Of a DNA stretch of 64,000 nt, positions 34,901 to 47,110 are shown piece by piece. The stretch spans positions 18,997,620 to 19,061,619 of the forward strand of contig JARWIR010000021.1 in assembly GCA_029959085.1 (NCBI GenBank). Direction: 5' to 3'. Below the pieces are notes generated by a model, which saw only the letters and a program-made list of their open reading frames with translations, was not told where the DNA came from and did not search any database. Made by a program: the position numbers and the translations under genes. This DNA is from Nemophila menziesii. Lineage: Eukaryota; Streptophyta; Magnoliopsida; Boraginales; Hydrophyllaceae. The stretch's first letter is position 1. The number at the start of each line of letters is the position of its first letter.

Positions 34901-36300
34901 ATCAGTGTTGATAGTTCCCTGTAATTTTTCAAATGTGTTTGATGTCAAAACAAAGCTTGATGCCTGTTTTTGCTGACTTTTTTATCTTTGTCTGGCTACT
35001 TTCTATTCCTCAGTTACATTCTTTCTTTTACATTCTTTTATACCTCTTCATCATTTAGTTTCTTAGGCCTCCAAACCTTCTAAATATTATTACATTTATT
35101 CTCAACATGACCAAACTGATTACATTTACTATAAATAATGGGTTTTCAATCATACTCTATCCTAACTTCCTGCAGCTCCTCTATACCGACATCAACATAG
35201 ACACTGTAATGAAGTTATTGTGTCCATTTGTAATAGTACTTCAATACCACTATCGACATAACTCAGACCTTTCTTTGTCCATAGATTCATAGGAATGTTA
35301 ACTAACTTCACCTATATTGGTATCTTATATGCATCTACCTTCGCAAATTGCACTCCAGCTTTCCAAGGTCCTAAGAGAAGTGGCTTTCCATTTATATGTC
35401 ACAGTTGTTCCATGACTTTGTTATAGTATTGTTCATTTTAAAATTTAAGCACAAACACACCTTGACTGCTTGATTTTACTTCAACCTTCTCTAAATTTTT
35501 CCATTAAAACCTGCAAAGTTTACTATCGCGTAGAACGGAGGTGGACTATCGATAAATTGTCAAATCAATCAATCAACCTAAATATTAGCTCCTTCGTCAA
35601 AGACCTCTTATGGTGGTTTAATGGTTATTTGGCCTTCATATTTGATGGGTTCATGATACTCAAGCATGAGTGATTGTTTAACACAACATTCAAACAAGTT
35701 TGACCAAGCTGTAGGTTTGACTTTGCTTCTGTCTAGATCTATGCCAATCTGAGCAGCTTCACGTGTTTGATTCGGTGTATGCATAGGAGTTTTAACATTT
35801 ATATTACCCATCTCTTCTTCACTACTTTCATGAATTTCAGTAACACAAGCTTCCGGAGTAAATAATTTCAGATCTTTTTCATCGGGAGATAGAATCGGCT
35901 TCATTATGTCCCTAAACTGTTTCCTGCTTTTTTGAACTGAAGCAAGCAGCTTCAACATTAACCCTAGCTGAGATCAACATCATAGTAATGAAAACAGAGA
36001 AAAGAAATTTGAAAATTAAAGAGAAAAAAATGGATATGAAAGGAGGTGGTGAGGCGGTGATAAAATGTGAAGATGGTTAGAGAAAAGGTACATGTAGGAG
36101 TAAGTGTTTTGTGGAAAAAGATGAAGATACGGAGAGATAAAATGTTAGATCCCCTTAGGATAAAACACCAAATCTGAAGAAAAAAAAGCAAAAAGTGTGT
36201 TAAAAGGTGAATGAAATCTAAAAAAATGAATAAGAAAAGTGGAAATGGGTAAAACGAGGATGAATGAGTAGAGAAGGAAAATTTGACGCTTTGACTCTCA
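31970..36300 (-). mobile_element. L1-type LINE interrupted by copia and CACTA insertions
   Basis: Minus-strand order from the right: AT-rich leader (36300-35960), ORF1 start (35958-35608, MLKLLASVQKSRKQFRD and a WSNLFE motif typical of the DUF4283 region), then the rest of ORF1 in fragments, and the endonuclease start (34838, MNIASWNVCGLNKLLSQFDV, then RLFETKV, CRAWLLWDQN and YASNDEDERKFLW). It is then cut at about 34455 by a copia fragment and resumes at about 33262 in the RT C-terminal block (FLLPIHVIYKINQKMASF, GGLGIP). The zinc-binding domain follows (32865-32398: FCIPRCSFISWLAAQNRLST, DIDHLFINC), then the tail (to 32022). Most of RT is missing. The 3' end seems to continue on the far side of the CACTA element. 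Confidence 0.75.
33262..34455 (-). mobile_element. 5'-truncated Ty1/copia fragment: RNase H end, PPT, LTR
   Basis: The minus strand encodes the C-terminal copia RNase [21 protein letters not shown] (about 34425), [30 protein letters not shown] (about 34225) and SKHIDIKYL, ending IADPLTNGMPPMKFKDHVVS before the stop at 33995. This matches the family pattern GYVF...ISWKS.KQ......EAE...., DN....A.NP..H.RSKHI, ADPLTK.LP...F..H. A polypurine tract CAAGTGGGAGA lies near 33725-33715, and the rest to 33262 is taken as the 3' LTR. The 5' two thirds of the element are missing, and the left LTR end was not matched to a partner. Both borders fall within LINE sequence. Confidence 0.75.
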
Positions 36301-37019
36301 TTAGGTTAGAACATAGGTTAGGAAATGATTTTTCTTTTTTAGTAGCATATAAATATAATAAGGGTATTTTTGAAAAGTTTTAAACCTTTTCGTAATTGAT
36401 CGATCTAGACGTTTCTCGTGACATGTGTTTTAGTTTATTCTGATTGATAGGATTCATAAAAATATGTGGTTTATATTACAAGTTTGGATAGAATAAAGGT
36501 TATGAGATGATCTTGAGTTAAGAAAGTATAGTAAGCAAATATTATTTAAGTAAATGAATCACAAAGAACACGATAAGAGAGGTTCACATGGAGTTAATAT
36601 GTATAATTTATTGAATTATATGTATACATGTCTTCTAACTTGTTGTCATTTCTACATGTATACAAAAAAGGATATAGGTCTTCTAGACAATGGAATCATG
36701 GAAAGAAATGGTGTGTTTTGAGTTGGCAGAAGGTAAAGAGATTTGCCTTTTAAAATGGTGTATTAGCAATCTGGAGGTCTTGAACATATTAAAATTATGC
36801 TTAATACTATGTATTTGATCGTTTTACTTTTGACATATTTTGTTGATCGCTTTTAAATTCCTGGAAGATAAAAGTGTGACATTTCCTAAAATACCTGGAA
36901 AATTAAAGTTTGCTAAGAGTTACAGTGTCACAGAAAATCGCATAAAGCATATAAGACAGAAAGAGAAAATAGTTTGCGAGAATTTGAAGATAGAGCAAAA
37001 AATATTGGAGAGATAAAGG
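36301..37019. other. AT-rich DNA without genes
   Basis: No coding or repeat signal recognised, apart from weak purine-rich sequence leading into the third repeat copy. Confidence 0.35.
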
Positions 37020-37440
37020 TTCTACTTTGAAAGAAAAGGGGAAGAGTTTATCATGTTTCTTTCACAAATGACCCGGTTAATCTCTTGGGACCGTTTATTT
37101 TACTCTCTGTGATTTTGTAATAATTTTAAGGTATATTTTGATTCTTAAATTCTCTTGGTGGCCCATTTTTTTAAGTGTTTTTAGTTTAGAAAATATTGTT
37201 ATCACTCCCCTAAGATATGTAATACCCCTTTATAAAAACAATGTTACTTAGTAAAATACATATCATTTAAGTCCCCTTGAAATGCAAAATGCGAGATTTG
37301 GGAATCTCATATTTGAACAACCTTAATTGGTTTTACAACGCGCCTTCGTGGTCAAAGTACTTACATAATTAGAACTGGAAATTGATCTCTTAGCTTCTGT
37401 GTGGCTTATATATGAAATTTATTTATTTATTTATTATCTC
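37020..37440 (+). repeat. dispersed repeat family, copy 3 (3' part)
   Basis: This stretch aligns with 3840-4240: GAAGAGTTTAT, CTCTTGGTGGCCCATTTTTT, TGTTATCACTCCCCTAAGAT, GGTTTTACAACGCGCCTTC and GCTTATATATGAAAT occur in the same order and spacing. Only the distal part of the repeat is present. Confidence 0.6.
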
Positions 37441-37770
37441 TTTTTATCTTTCAATTATATGAAATCAGTAAGGATGAAGACATACAAAGAGGTTCAAATT
37501 CAAGCAGACAATTGCTAATAATAGAAAGAAAGATAAGGAGCGGTCCCTGAGTTATAGAGCAAAGGGTTGTTAAATCACGGTTGTCAAACCAACTAACCTG
37601 AGAGGAACTAGAAATGAAAAAGTCAATAGCCTTCCAGGGCTGATAAGTACATCAAAAAGTAAGCCAAAACAACACAAAGTTCAGAACTACACTAAGTTCC
37701 AGCTTACATCTCCACCTCTTCAAAATTCTTCAACCTTATAACATTCTGCAGGGCATCACCCATTTCAATT
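37441..37770. other. no recognisable feature
   Basis: Nothing recognised. Confidence 0.3.
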
Positions 37771-38710
37771 TTTTCTTCCTATATTGAGAAGAATAGAAGG
37801 TAATAATGCAACAAAAGAAAGAAGTGGAGAAATAGATAGATGGAGAGATCTCGTATCAGGAGGTACGGAACTAACTCTCCGAAAAGGAGTCGCAGGTACG
37901 GGAAAAGAATACATATCCACGGAAAGGGCAAAATAACAATAGACCTCACAAATATACTCCATACACTATTTGAAGCCCTTGTGGTGACCCATACCCCAGA
38001 AGCTACTGCTCCATTGATTCATATTCTCTGCAAGCTGGGTAGAAGACCTATACGTTTTGGCTACCCTTTTTTGTGAATCCGACATATCCTTGGTCATAGA
38101 TGAGATCATTTCTTTGCACCTCAAAGACTCGATATGCGGCACAACAGTGGTAGCTTGGGATAATTGCGTTTGAGTAACCGCCAACAAATGATGGGTGGAC
38201 TCGAGTTTGTCTGAAAGATCTTTAGCCTTTGTTCTCCATCATTGAGTGGTTAGAACGTCCCTCATTGATTTATAGAGCTTACTGACAAAGCACATGAGAT
38301 CGGAGGATTTTTGGGACCAAACTTCTGCCTCCTCGATAGATCGAATTGAAGGTGCAAAAGAAAGGTCAAGTTTAGAAATAATGTGAGTAAGAGTACGGGA
38401 AATCAACCATACCTTGTAGCATAATCGATACTGCAGCAAAAACAGGAGGATTTAGGAGGGACTCAAAAGCGATGAGGTGTTGATGTCTGATGGAACCCTA
38501 AGGCCTACCGGTCTACTTCAGAAGTCAGGTGCCTTCTGTAAAACACCATAAGCTCTTTTCTTGGAAGATCGATGCTTGGACAAGTGAGAACTCCCTTTTC
38601 TTTTTTTCTTCGGGCAAACAGGCATAACAAGGGTTGGATAATCAGGCAAGGGAATGTGGACACGATGTTGAAAATGTCCTTTGGAGTATACACACCCTAG
38701 TTGGAACAAC
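37771..38710 (-). pseudogene. broken coding region with coiled-coil potential, unidentified
   Basis: Four adjacent minus-strand open stretches (38709-38518, 38439-38239, 38187-37966 and 37962-37765) look like one broken frame. They contain a basic PKKKRKG that resembles a nuclear localisation signal, and a heptad-rich segment around KDLSDKLESTHHLLAVTQTQ and MISSMTKDMSDSQKRVAK. I do not recognise the family. Coiled-coil ORFs of this style occur upstream of gag in plant gypsy elements and in mobile-domain genes, so an element origin is likely but unproven. Confidence 0.3.
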
Positions 38711-40412
38711 TACTGAAATAAAAGATTGATACCAAAAGAAATAAAGGGTAATTAAAGCAGTAAGAGGTTGACAAGATATACCTGAAGAAGAAAATGCAGA
38801 AAAAATGAGAATGCTCTAAGGATGCCTTGTGAAAATCAAAAGACGCTTGCGAGGGTGAAGAAAATGTAAAGGAGGAGGAAATCCTTATACAGAGGTGTAA
38901 GAAATCGCTTAGGATTATGCATTGGAAGCACTTTGCAGAATAAAGAAAAAAGGATTATGCATGAGCAGTTGAAGCCTCCTATTATGTAGGTCTAACTACA
39001 ACCTCTTAATGTCATCCTATTATCTCCAACATTCTTCTCATCTCTAAGTTGATTAACTGTAGACGAACTGCTTGAATCATCTGAAGAAAAAAGAAGAGTG
39101 AATGCAAATTAAGTCAATCTTTTGGGTAAGGATATAAATAAAATTTTCCTTACTAAGGCCATAGCAAACCGAAATAGAGCAAAAGCTGATATTTTTCCAA
39201 CCCATTTTTCAAAAATTTGAACTTTAAAAAATCCTTCTTTCTGCCACCGTCCTTCCTCTCTCCTCCCTTTTTCCGCGTCCACCCTTATCCTTCTCCCTCT
39301 TTCCTTTATTTTGCCTTTCTTAATTTATAGTTGTTTTTTCTTGTTTTTCTTTTTTTCTTTTTTCTTTTTTCTTTTTCTCTGTGTTTGTTTTGTTTTATAT
39401 TTCTACTATATGTTTTCCTTTTTTCTTTTCCTTTCTTATTGACTGCACAATTATTACTTGTGATGATTTTTTCGGGTAATTTGTTTGCTTTCACTTACAC
39501 TAACAAAATTTTCAGTACTTTCTTAATTCTTCACAACCTCTGTTTTCATCCTTCTAAACACATGTATTTTTTGTTCTATTCAGTTGTGGTTACATGAACA
39601 ATTTGTTCGAAGATTGTCTGGATCAAGGCCGAGACTTTTTTCCTCTTTGTTATATGGTTATAGGGGACGAGGTTATGGATAAGAGTATTTGCGTTCATTT
39701 GTCTCGATCTCTTTGGTTTTGGTGATATGGTTGCAAGCTACTTAGGAGGATAGGGTTCTAGCGTTCTTGAAGTGATTAGGGTCGGGGTCACTGGCATATA
39801 TTTGTAATTTTTCCAGCTTATGTTCTAGCATTATGTAGGCAGTTTTTATAGGATCTTTTTCCATTATTTGTGGGACTCTCAGCTTTTGTATATTTTTCAA
39901 TTAGTGTTTGTTATTCACTCATTGGTTTTTATTATATGATCTCGATAGTTCTTTCATTTAGCGTTCTAAATGTCCTTTAGATAGTTGTTTGTCTCGTTTT
40001 CGGTCCCTCTTGGTTGTGGGTGTGATATTTTAACCTTTGTTTGTGAAAAGTGTTGGTGTGGAGTTGTCACGATCTGTTTGCATCCAACATTAGAATCTCA
40101 GTATTGTTTTTGTTTATGATGCTTCTCTTGGATATTAAAATGGTAGTTGACTTCTTCCCTCTCTTCTCAAGGTTTGAAATCATTTTCCCAATGATCATTT
40201 ATATTGGGCTCTTTGGAGCTGTTCAGTATCAAGTTTGTTGTGTCATTTTCCGCTTGTGTAGATGGTGGTGCTGTTACAGGATGGTTTGCTATAGTCTAGT
40301 CGTTTTTATGTATTATTATTTATCTTTTTAGTTGTCTTTATTTGGGTTGGTTTTGTGAAACCCGTGTACTATGTAACTTTATATTAATATAAGCTAATGT
40401 AACAAAAAAAAG
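38711..40412 (+). other. unassigned; ends in an A-tract like a retroposon tail
   Basis: No coding domain was recognised. The plus strand is pyrimidine-rich at 39230-39420 and ends with TATTAATATAAGCTAATGTAAC and an A8 tract at 40403-40410. This looks like the 3' end of a LINE or SINE inserted into the minus-strand open frame at 40338-40616. The pyrimidine-rich open frame at 39331-39597 is low complexity. Confidence 0.3.
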
Positions 40413-40616
40413 TAGAGAAAAATCGTGAGTGCCAACTAAAGGTTGAGTAAAATTAGGGGATACATGTGCCTCTAATAAAGAAACTGAAGGAAAAGATGAT
40501 GATTTATTCCTCTTAGGAATAGAGAAGGTAGATTCCTTAAACACTTCAGAAGGTTTGCGAACTCTCCCTTGGTATGTGGATGAGGTATATGAATACTTAT
40601 ATGTCATTATATCCAA
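40338..40616 (-). pseudogene. short open frame with promoter-like upstream, unidentified
   Basis: A 92-codon frame starts at 40616. Upstream on the minus strand lies TATATAAATATAGGG (about 40685-40671), and TTTTTTCTTAG just before the start could be a splice acceptor. The product has RVRKPSEVFKESTF and SIPKRNKSSSFPS but no known domain. Its end runs into the A-tract at 40403-40410, so the true 3' part may be displaced to about 38.7 kb. Confidence 0.25.
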
Positions 40617-40744
40617 ACACTTTACCTAAGAAAAAAGAAGAAATAAGTGAGAAAGAATGAATATATTCATCCCTATATTTATATAAAAAGGACGATCGTC
40701 TTTTAATATTCCCGAGGTAATTGTTATAAAAGATATCTTTCATG

Positions 40745-41128
40745 AATTCGACATATTCTCGGCATTCAACGTTATTCGTAAGTCCGACTTAGCCTAGGCA
40801 TTCACCGTTATTCGTAAGTTTGACATATCATAGACATTCAGTGTTATTTGTAAGTTCAACGTAGCCTTGACATTCAGGGTTATTTGTAAGTCTGACATAG
40901 AAACGACATTTAGAGTTATTCATAATTTTAACGTGTCCTCGGTATCCAAAGTTAAATGTAAGTCTGGGGTAGCCTCGACATTCAACGTTCTTCGTAAAAT
41001 TAATATAACTTTGAAAATCAGGATTTATTTATAAGTTTGATGTAGCCTCGACATTCATGATTTATTCATAAAGCCGACGTAACATCGGCATTCAGCATTG
41101 TTTATAAGCCTGATATAGCTTCGACAAT
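40745..41128. repeat. degenerate minisatellite, ~40-base unit
   Basis: About nine diverged copies of CGACRTAGCCTCGACATTCA followed by ACGTTATTCGTAAGTC. Units differ by many substitutions. The array lies in suspected LTR sequence. Confidence 0.7.
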
Positions 41129-42129
41129 GCAAAGAAAGAAAGAGAAAGGCTCAAACTCCATCGTATACCTATTGTTGGTACCCTCTTTAATGTGCAATCA
41201 TAAAATATAGTGTCAGCAGGTTGAGGAAAATCATCCTTATGACCGATATAAACTCAGTAGTTCTTCAAGTAAAATAATGGTTGACACAATCTTCAATAAA
41301 GAACACATTGGAAGAGCCGAACATAAAAAACAACCTTCCACTAGTTTAAGCCTACAAAAGGGATGAATTCCTTTCTGTCACCTTCAGGAAAATGATTTTA
41401 ATATCACCAATTTAAAGGAGGTTTGATAAGATAACATATATATAAAACCAATAGTTGGCCAAGCCAGGAAGAGTCCCGAAGGTTTGAAGAATGAACCAAG
41501 ACGTATTCGATGAAGCGTAAGATGTATGATGCAAGCTGAATATCTCAAGTCAGTCAAAGTTATTTGTGAAGACAACACATATTAGTCATTTCAGAAGGTG
41601 AGAAATGTGTAATGGATAGTTAATAAATTTGACTTTCTTTTCTAGCTTAACATGTTAGCTCTTTAAATTGGTTATCCTACGCTCTACATTGGGATCTTGC
41701 GCACCCTTTCGGTACTTTTAATACCCCTTAGCAGAGCAGAATTTACTACTTCTCTCTCTACAAATTGTGTGGTTATTATACAATTATCTTTAATCTCAAT
41801 AGCTCTTCGGGTTAAACAATTCTTGGTATAAATTGTGCTAATGTTGAGCGTCAACGTGTCATTGGGAGCGCGCCTCCTTGTGGTTTTTAACCTAGTGTCG
41901 GGTTATAGGAAGGTTTCAATAATGCAAGAAGGTTGATTTATGGCTTCATTGATATAAGGGAATGGCAAGAATGTGTTTATAATATCTTCTCATCGTTCGG
42001 ATGCATACTCCGAGCACTTCTTCTCTTCTGTCGATACATATAAATATATGCTATGCAAATTGTTGCGTTTACAGATTCTTAGACGCAGTGTATTACCGCG
42101 GGTGATGATTGCGTTAATTTCATGCTCTA
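41129..42129. other. possible decayed gypsy LTR end
   Basis: The end of this region (about 41740-41870: TTCGGGTTAAACAATTC, TTGTGCTAATGTTGAGCGTC, then ATTGGGAGCGCGCC) resembles the LTR end and primer-site junction of gypsy elements. No second LTR or coding part was found. The rest is unassigned. Confidence 0.25.
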
Positions 42130-42805
42130 TTAGTTGGAACCTAAAGACAAATTTTGCATCGTAACCTAGATAAAGACAACTTTCTTATTGGTACCTAAAG
42201 AACAACTTCAGTTGGAACCTACATACAAGTTTCACATTTGCACCTAAAGACCAATCACGCATTGGCACCTAAATACCAATTTTGGTTAGATACTGGAGAC
42301 CAATTTTTCTTTGGCACCTATAGACCAACTTCGATCAAAACCTAAATACTAATTTTGTAGTGTCATATAAAGAACAAATTTGCATCGGCACCTAATATTA
42401 ACTTGGGAAGGAAACTAAAGACTAACTCTGTTGTCACCGAAGACTAATTTTATATAGGAACCTAAAGACAAATTTTGATTTGGAGCCAATTAAAGACAAT
42501 TTTCTCATTGACACCTAAAGACAAATTTTGAATTGACACCTAGACCAACTTCAGTTGACAACTAAAGACCACATCAATCGGAACAAAAGACCTATTTCGT
42601 ATCGGTTGATTGGCACCAAAGACCAATTTCACATTGAAACCCAAATACATATTTCTCATTGGCGCCTAAGACCAACTGCGTTGGCAACTAATGACCAATT
42701 TCCCATTGGAACCTAAGACCACCTTAATTGGCACAAAAGACCAATTTTCATTGGCAAATAAAGACCAACTTTGTGTTGGCACCTAAAGATCAACTTCATG
42801 TTAGC
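42130..42805. repeat. degenerate minisatellite, ~31-base unit
   Basis: About twenty diverged units built on TTGGCACCTAAAGACCAA followed by TTTCRCA. Spacing is mostly 25-36 bases. Some units read TTGGAACC, others carry ACTTCGGTTGG. It is not a coding repeat, since frames are not kept. Confidence 0.75.
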
Positions 42806-42831
42806 ATATGATCTCTTGGGCTCGAAGAGTA

Positions 42832-43088
42832 AGGGGTCAGTCAAAGCAAACCTCGGCCTGAAAGTACAACTACACAAAGAACTTCCACATGATCTTGAGT
42901 CTAAAGACTAAGGGGTCAATCAAAACTAAATGGTCCAACCACATACAAAATATCTAACGATTAATAAGACCAAAACGATGCAACCTAGGTCAAAACCTTT
43001 AACAACTAACGAAACCAAAATGGTAAAACCTAAATCAAAACTTCTCACAATTAACGAGACCAAAATGGTCCAACCTCGGTCAAATCTT
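42832..43088. repeat. degenerate ~60-base tandem repeat
   Basis: About four copies of ACGAGACCAAAATGGTCCAA followed by CCTCGGTCAAAMC. It abuts the preceding minisatellite. Confidence 0.65.
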
Positions 43089-44793
43089 GAATGTTAAGAA
43101 AACAATAGGAAGATGATACACTTTATATTATAGCTTAAACAATGAATTTAAATTAATAAAATCGGTACAAGACTAAATCTTTGAGTGAATATATCATTGA
43201 GATATCCCTAACATGATTCTACATAAAAAAAATAGCGGGACAAATTCTAGTGATAGGTGTCGAGCACATATAAATATGAGTCTGAAGAGGACAAAGAAAC
43301 ACGAGCCTCAAAGAAATGGGCTGAGTATTCACCAACGATTGGAATTTGGTATTATTACTAACCCATTGGAATTTGGGTGATGATTTCAGATTTTGTCGTG
43401 AAATTGGAAAGTATTAAAGGCTCTGGTATGTGATACCTTGGGTGGATTATCTAAACTTAATCTTTCCTTCTCTATCCCATAGAAGTTGTATCAAAGCCCT
43501 ACGTTAATTTGAAATAATACTAGCTCATAAAATGCCTCCTCATTCACCTCGTAGAGAATTTTCTTAGTTTGAAAAAAAAATAGATAACTAGAAGCCAACA
43601 GGTCTTTTCCATTGATTCAAAAACTACCCCATACGACATGGATAACATATTGAATTTAGCGACAACTTTATAGAAATCCCGAAATAGGATTTGGAGAATG
43701 AGGCAGGGTCATGAGAAAGAGAAAGTAGTTTAGCAGTGTGTTTAAAACCCATGATACAAGTATATAGTTAAGCACAAGCTAAAGTAAAATATGATATGAG
43801 AAGTTTATTCACACAAGTATATGTAAAAATTGAAGAAGTCCAAGAGGCAAAAAACATCCATCAGCGTGAATAATGTGAGATATGGAATAACCAAGGAAAA
43901 GTAATGATGTCATTTTTTAAAGGTGAAAAGAAGACACACGTCTTCCGAACATTAATAGTTTATGAGAAAGGTAAAGTTTATATAATACTAAAAGAAGCAT
44001 ATTTCAAAAAAAATGAAACACCACAATCAATAAAAACTACCAAATGTAAAAGGTCAAAAAATAATATATATATATATATATATATATGGCGGACCCAATT
44101 GAAACACACCTAAGAAACGTGTGAAAACAAAAGGGGACCGAAATATATCGATAAAAGTGGATATACTAAAAAGGCCAACCTCGGAGGCAACATACGAAAG
44201 AAAAAGAATTAATCCCAAAACTATCCATATACAAGAAATATCTCAAAATTTAAAGGAGTATTTGGTAGGAATCAATTGTACCTACCTCGTTAAGTTGATG
44301 ATATAAAGAGCTGATCATGTTGACCGAGGTTAATAATATAAGAAGATACTTAGAATAAATATAATAAGAATAAATTTATTCACATGACCTAAAGTAGACC
44401 AAGTCGTCATTTAGCGCATCGCCCCAAATAAGACCCTATGTAAACGTTAGTAAACTCTAGAATGTGTCCTGCATAGTACACAATGCAATCCAAGAAAATA
44501 GAACGTGACATCGCCAATATAGATCCTAAATTATAGGAATGAATCAACCACGTATTATAAATGAGGACTTATAAATATCCAAGCTAATTTGAAGAAGAAG
44601 ATGAGAGCAATACACACATTCAAACATATAATTATTACTAAAAGGAATTAAGAAATAGATAAACAATAAGGGAATTTCATTGGATCCTTCCTTTTTCTTG
44701 TAATCACAAGAACCATTAAAGCCAGCTCATATTAAAATGAAGATTAATTTTACTCTTCTTTACAACTTTATTCTAACTCATTTGAACATAATA

Positions 44794-44832
<39 letters not shown>

Positions 44833-45274
44833 ACTACAATCCATTTAGTTCAAATATATCTACCGGGTAGACTTTATCTTATCATCCCCACCTAACAAAA
44901 AATTACAAATAATATGTAAAACTAAAATTAATAACATATCGTTATATGAAAATTTTAAAGCTTTTAACATGACGAAAAATATGTTATTTATTTCATAAAA
45001 ACCAAATAAACAATATTGTTTATTCTAATTTGACAATAAGATAATTATATAATTTTAAAATTAAATCTTTAATTTTTTTTCCACCAATTCTTAAATGTAG
45101 TCCTTTCCAATTATATATAAAAACATTACACATCTATTAAGAATCTTACCATTCTTCACGCCTCCGCCTATTTTCCTCCTCACTAAAGCGACTTCTTCCT
45201 ATAAAAAACTCATTTTCTCCATAGTCCCAATCATTCTCTTTTTCTATATAATGTTTTCGTTTTTTGTGGTTGTG
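43089..45274. other. unassigned, retroelement-like debris with two (TA)n runs
   Basis: Short open frames at 43904-44113 and 44121-44306 show no domain. (TA)n runs lie at 44064-44087 and 44798-44830. About 44540-44750 (TATTATAAATGAGGACTTATAAATA, then an A-rich and T-rich end) may be part of an LTR. Nothing firmer can be said. Confidence 0.35.
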
Positions 45275-47110
45275 CACTAATACATATCTTCTCTTTAGGG
45301 ACGAAAGATTTAGTGGCAACCCATGTTTAGTCTCTAAATAACTCCATTAGAGACTATAAATAGTTAACGGCGAAGAAATTCGTCGGGAAAAGTCTTTTGT
45401 GGTAGCGACGTCGCGATTTCGTCGGTAAACAATTAAACATTTGTTGCTAATAATATTCCTTATTTGCGAAGACCTATCTTCGTTGTTAAACAATACACGT
45501 TTCGTCGCAATTATCTCCATTTCTTTTTGAATTTTCTTAAAGTGAAAAGTTCGTCGCTAAATTCCTTTGGCGACGGTGAATTTCGTTGCTAGTAGTCGTT
45601 ACTCGCGACAAATTTTTTAGTAACTAGCGACAGATATATTTGTGGCTAACGAAAAAGCGTAAAATAATATGACATAAGTTTTTCAGACAAGAAAATACCA
45701 CATTATTATTTTTCTCCCACTTTCTCTCAAAACCCTAACTCCTATTTTCCAAAATCTTTACTACTTGATTCTTTAAATCATCTAACAACATTCGCGGGTC
45801 CATATTCGAGGTTTGGCAAGGTCAATCTACATTTCCTCAAACCATTTCAATGTATTTCCCAATAAATTCAAATTTTTTAAATTTTGATTTTCTTGAATAT
45901 AATGGTCAATTGCATGATTTAATGATTGATTTGGTTGATAAATAGTTGGTAAACCATTAACGGGTCAATATTCAAGGTGGGCATGGTCAATCTTCAATCT
46001 TTCCATCCAATTCAAGCTATTTTCAATAAAATTCAAATTTTTTAAAATTTGATCATTTGACTATAATTGTTAATAGATTTGTGATCACATTGTATAAAAT
46101 ATGATTAGGTTAATAAATACTTGATTTATGATTTTATTTATGATTATTATATTGTAAATCATGCATATATTCATTTATTTATATTTTTTCTTATAAAGTT
46201 GTATTTGTTTAACTAGTTATATGAAATTGTTTATCTATTTATCTGTTTTAATTTTTATTCATTCAATGGTGTGTAATTTTAATTTTATATTCATTTAGGC
46301 TGTAATTTTAATTTTGTTATTCATTTGGGTTGTAATTTTTATTTATTTATTAATTTAGTTGTAATAATTATTTATTTCATTTTCATAATTATGTAGTTGC
46401 TTTGTTATATCAAATTGTTATTAAAAGATGACTTTGGGTCTTGATAAGAGTTGGATCAAAGTGACTCATCTTGTTACGGAAGAATATATTTTTGGTGTAG
46501 CATTTTTATTGCTTTTGTTGAAAATCAAGATGTTTTTAATAGATGGATGTTTTGCACGTGTATTAAATGTTCGAATAATCTTCGATATCAAACTCAAACG
46601 GTTAGGGGTCACCTCTACAGGATTTTTCCATTTATGAGGTTTGGACAAAACACGGTGAGAAATTAGTAATTCGTGAAGAACCTGCGCCAAATTTAGAAAA
46701 ATAATTTTTTAATGTGTATGAAGATTTGAGAAGCAGTTACAATGTTAGTGGTCATTCGGGTGATACCAAGATGAGAGATGCACATGAAACAATCTGTGGC
46801 AGTTTCGAAGCTTTGTTCGAGGAATTAGAGACCGAATTATATCTTGGATCTATAGTGATTATTTCCTTGAACTTCATTTCCAAGATTATGCACATAAACG
46901 TAAAGAACAAGTGGATTAAAACATCTTTCACCTAGCTACTAAAATTGGTTGGTCGTGTTTTGCCCAAACCTCACAATTTGCCCTAGTCTTACAAGAAAAG
47001 CAAAAAGAAGTTGAAAAGTATGGGCATGAGTTACACTACTATTGATGTTTTCTTGAATGATTATATCTTTTTTTACAAAGAGAATGATTTACCATTATGC
47101 AGTGATTCAA
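45275..47110 (+). mobile_element. truncated second CACTA element (5' end)
   Basis: It starts CACTAATACATATC and is followed by a subterminal cluster to about 45660 made of TTCGTCGC, TAGCGACGAA and variants, different from the TAGCGACTACA motif of the complete element. A tnp2 start region follows at 46428. The distance from end to transposase start (1.15 kb) is close to that in the complete element (1.36 kb). Homology stops at about 47110, and no right end was found. Confidence 0.75.
46428..47110 (+). pseudogene. tnp2 transposase N-terminal fragment
   Basis: Three frames together follow the complete element's transposase: LDKSWIKVTHLVTEEYIFGV, then FIAFVENQD and CTCIKCSNNLRYQTQTVRGH, then VYEDLRSSYNVSGHSGDTK, FEELETELYLGSIVIISLNF, VLPKPHNLP, MGMSYTTIDVFLNDYIFFYK and ENDLPLC. 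Two frameshifts and three stops break it, and it ends just before the zinc-binding CPVC. It belongs to a related but different CACTA family and is useful as an outside reference for the frameshift in the complete element. Confidence 0.85.

Noticed and set aside
39306..39597. Overlapping open frames on both strands
   Set aside because: Both are readings of a T/C-rich low-complexity tract.
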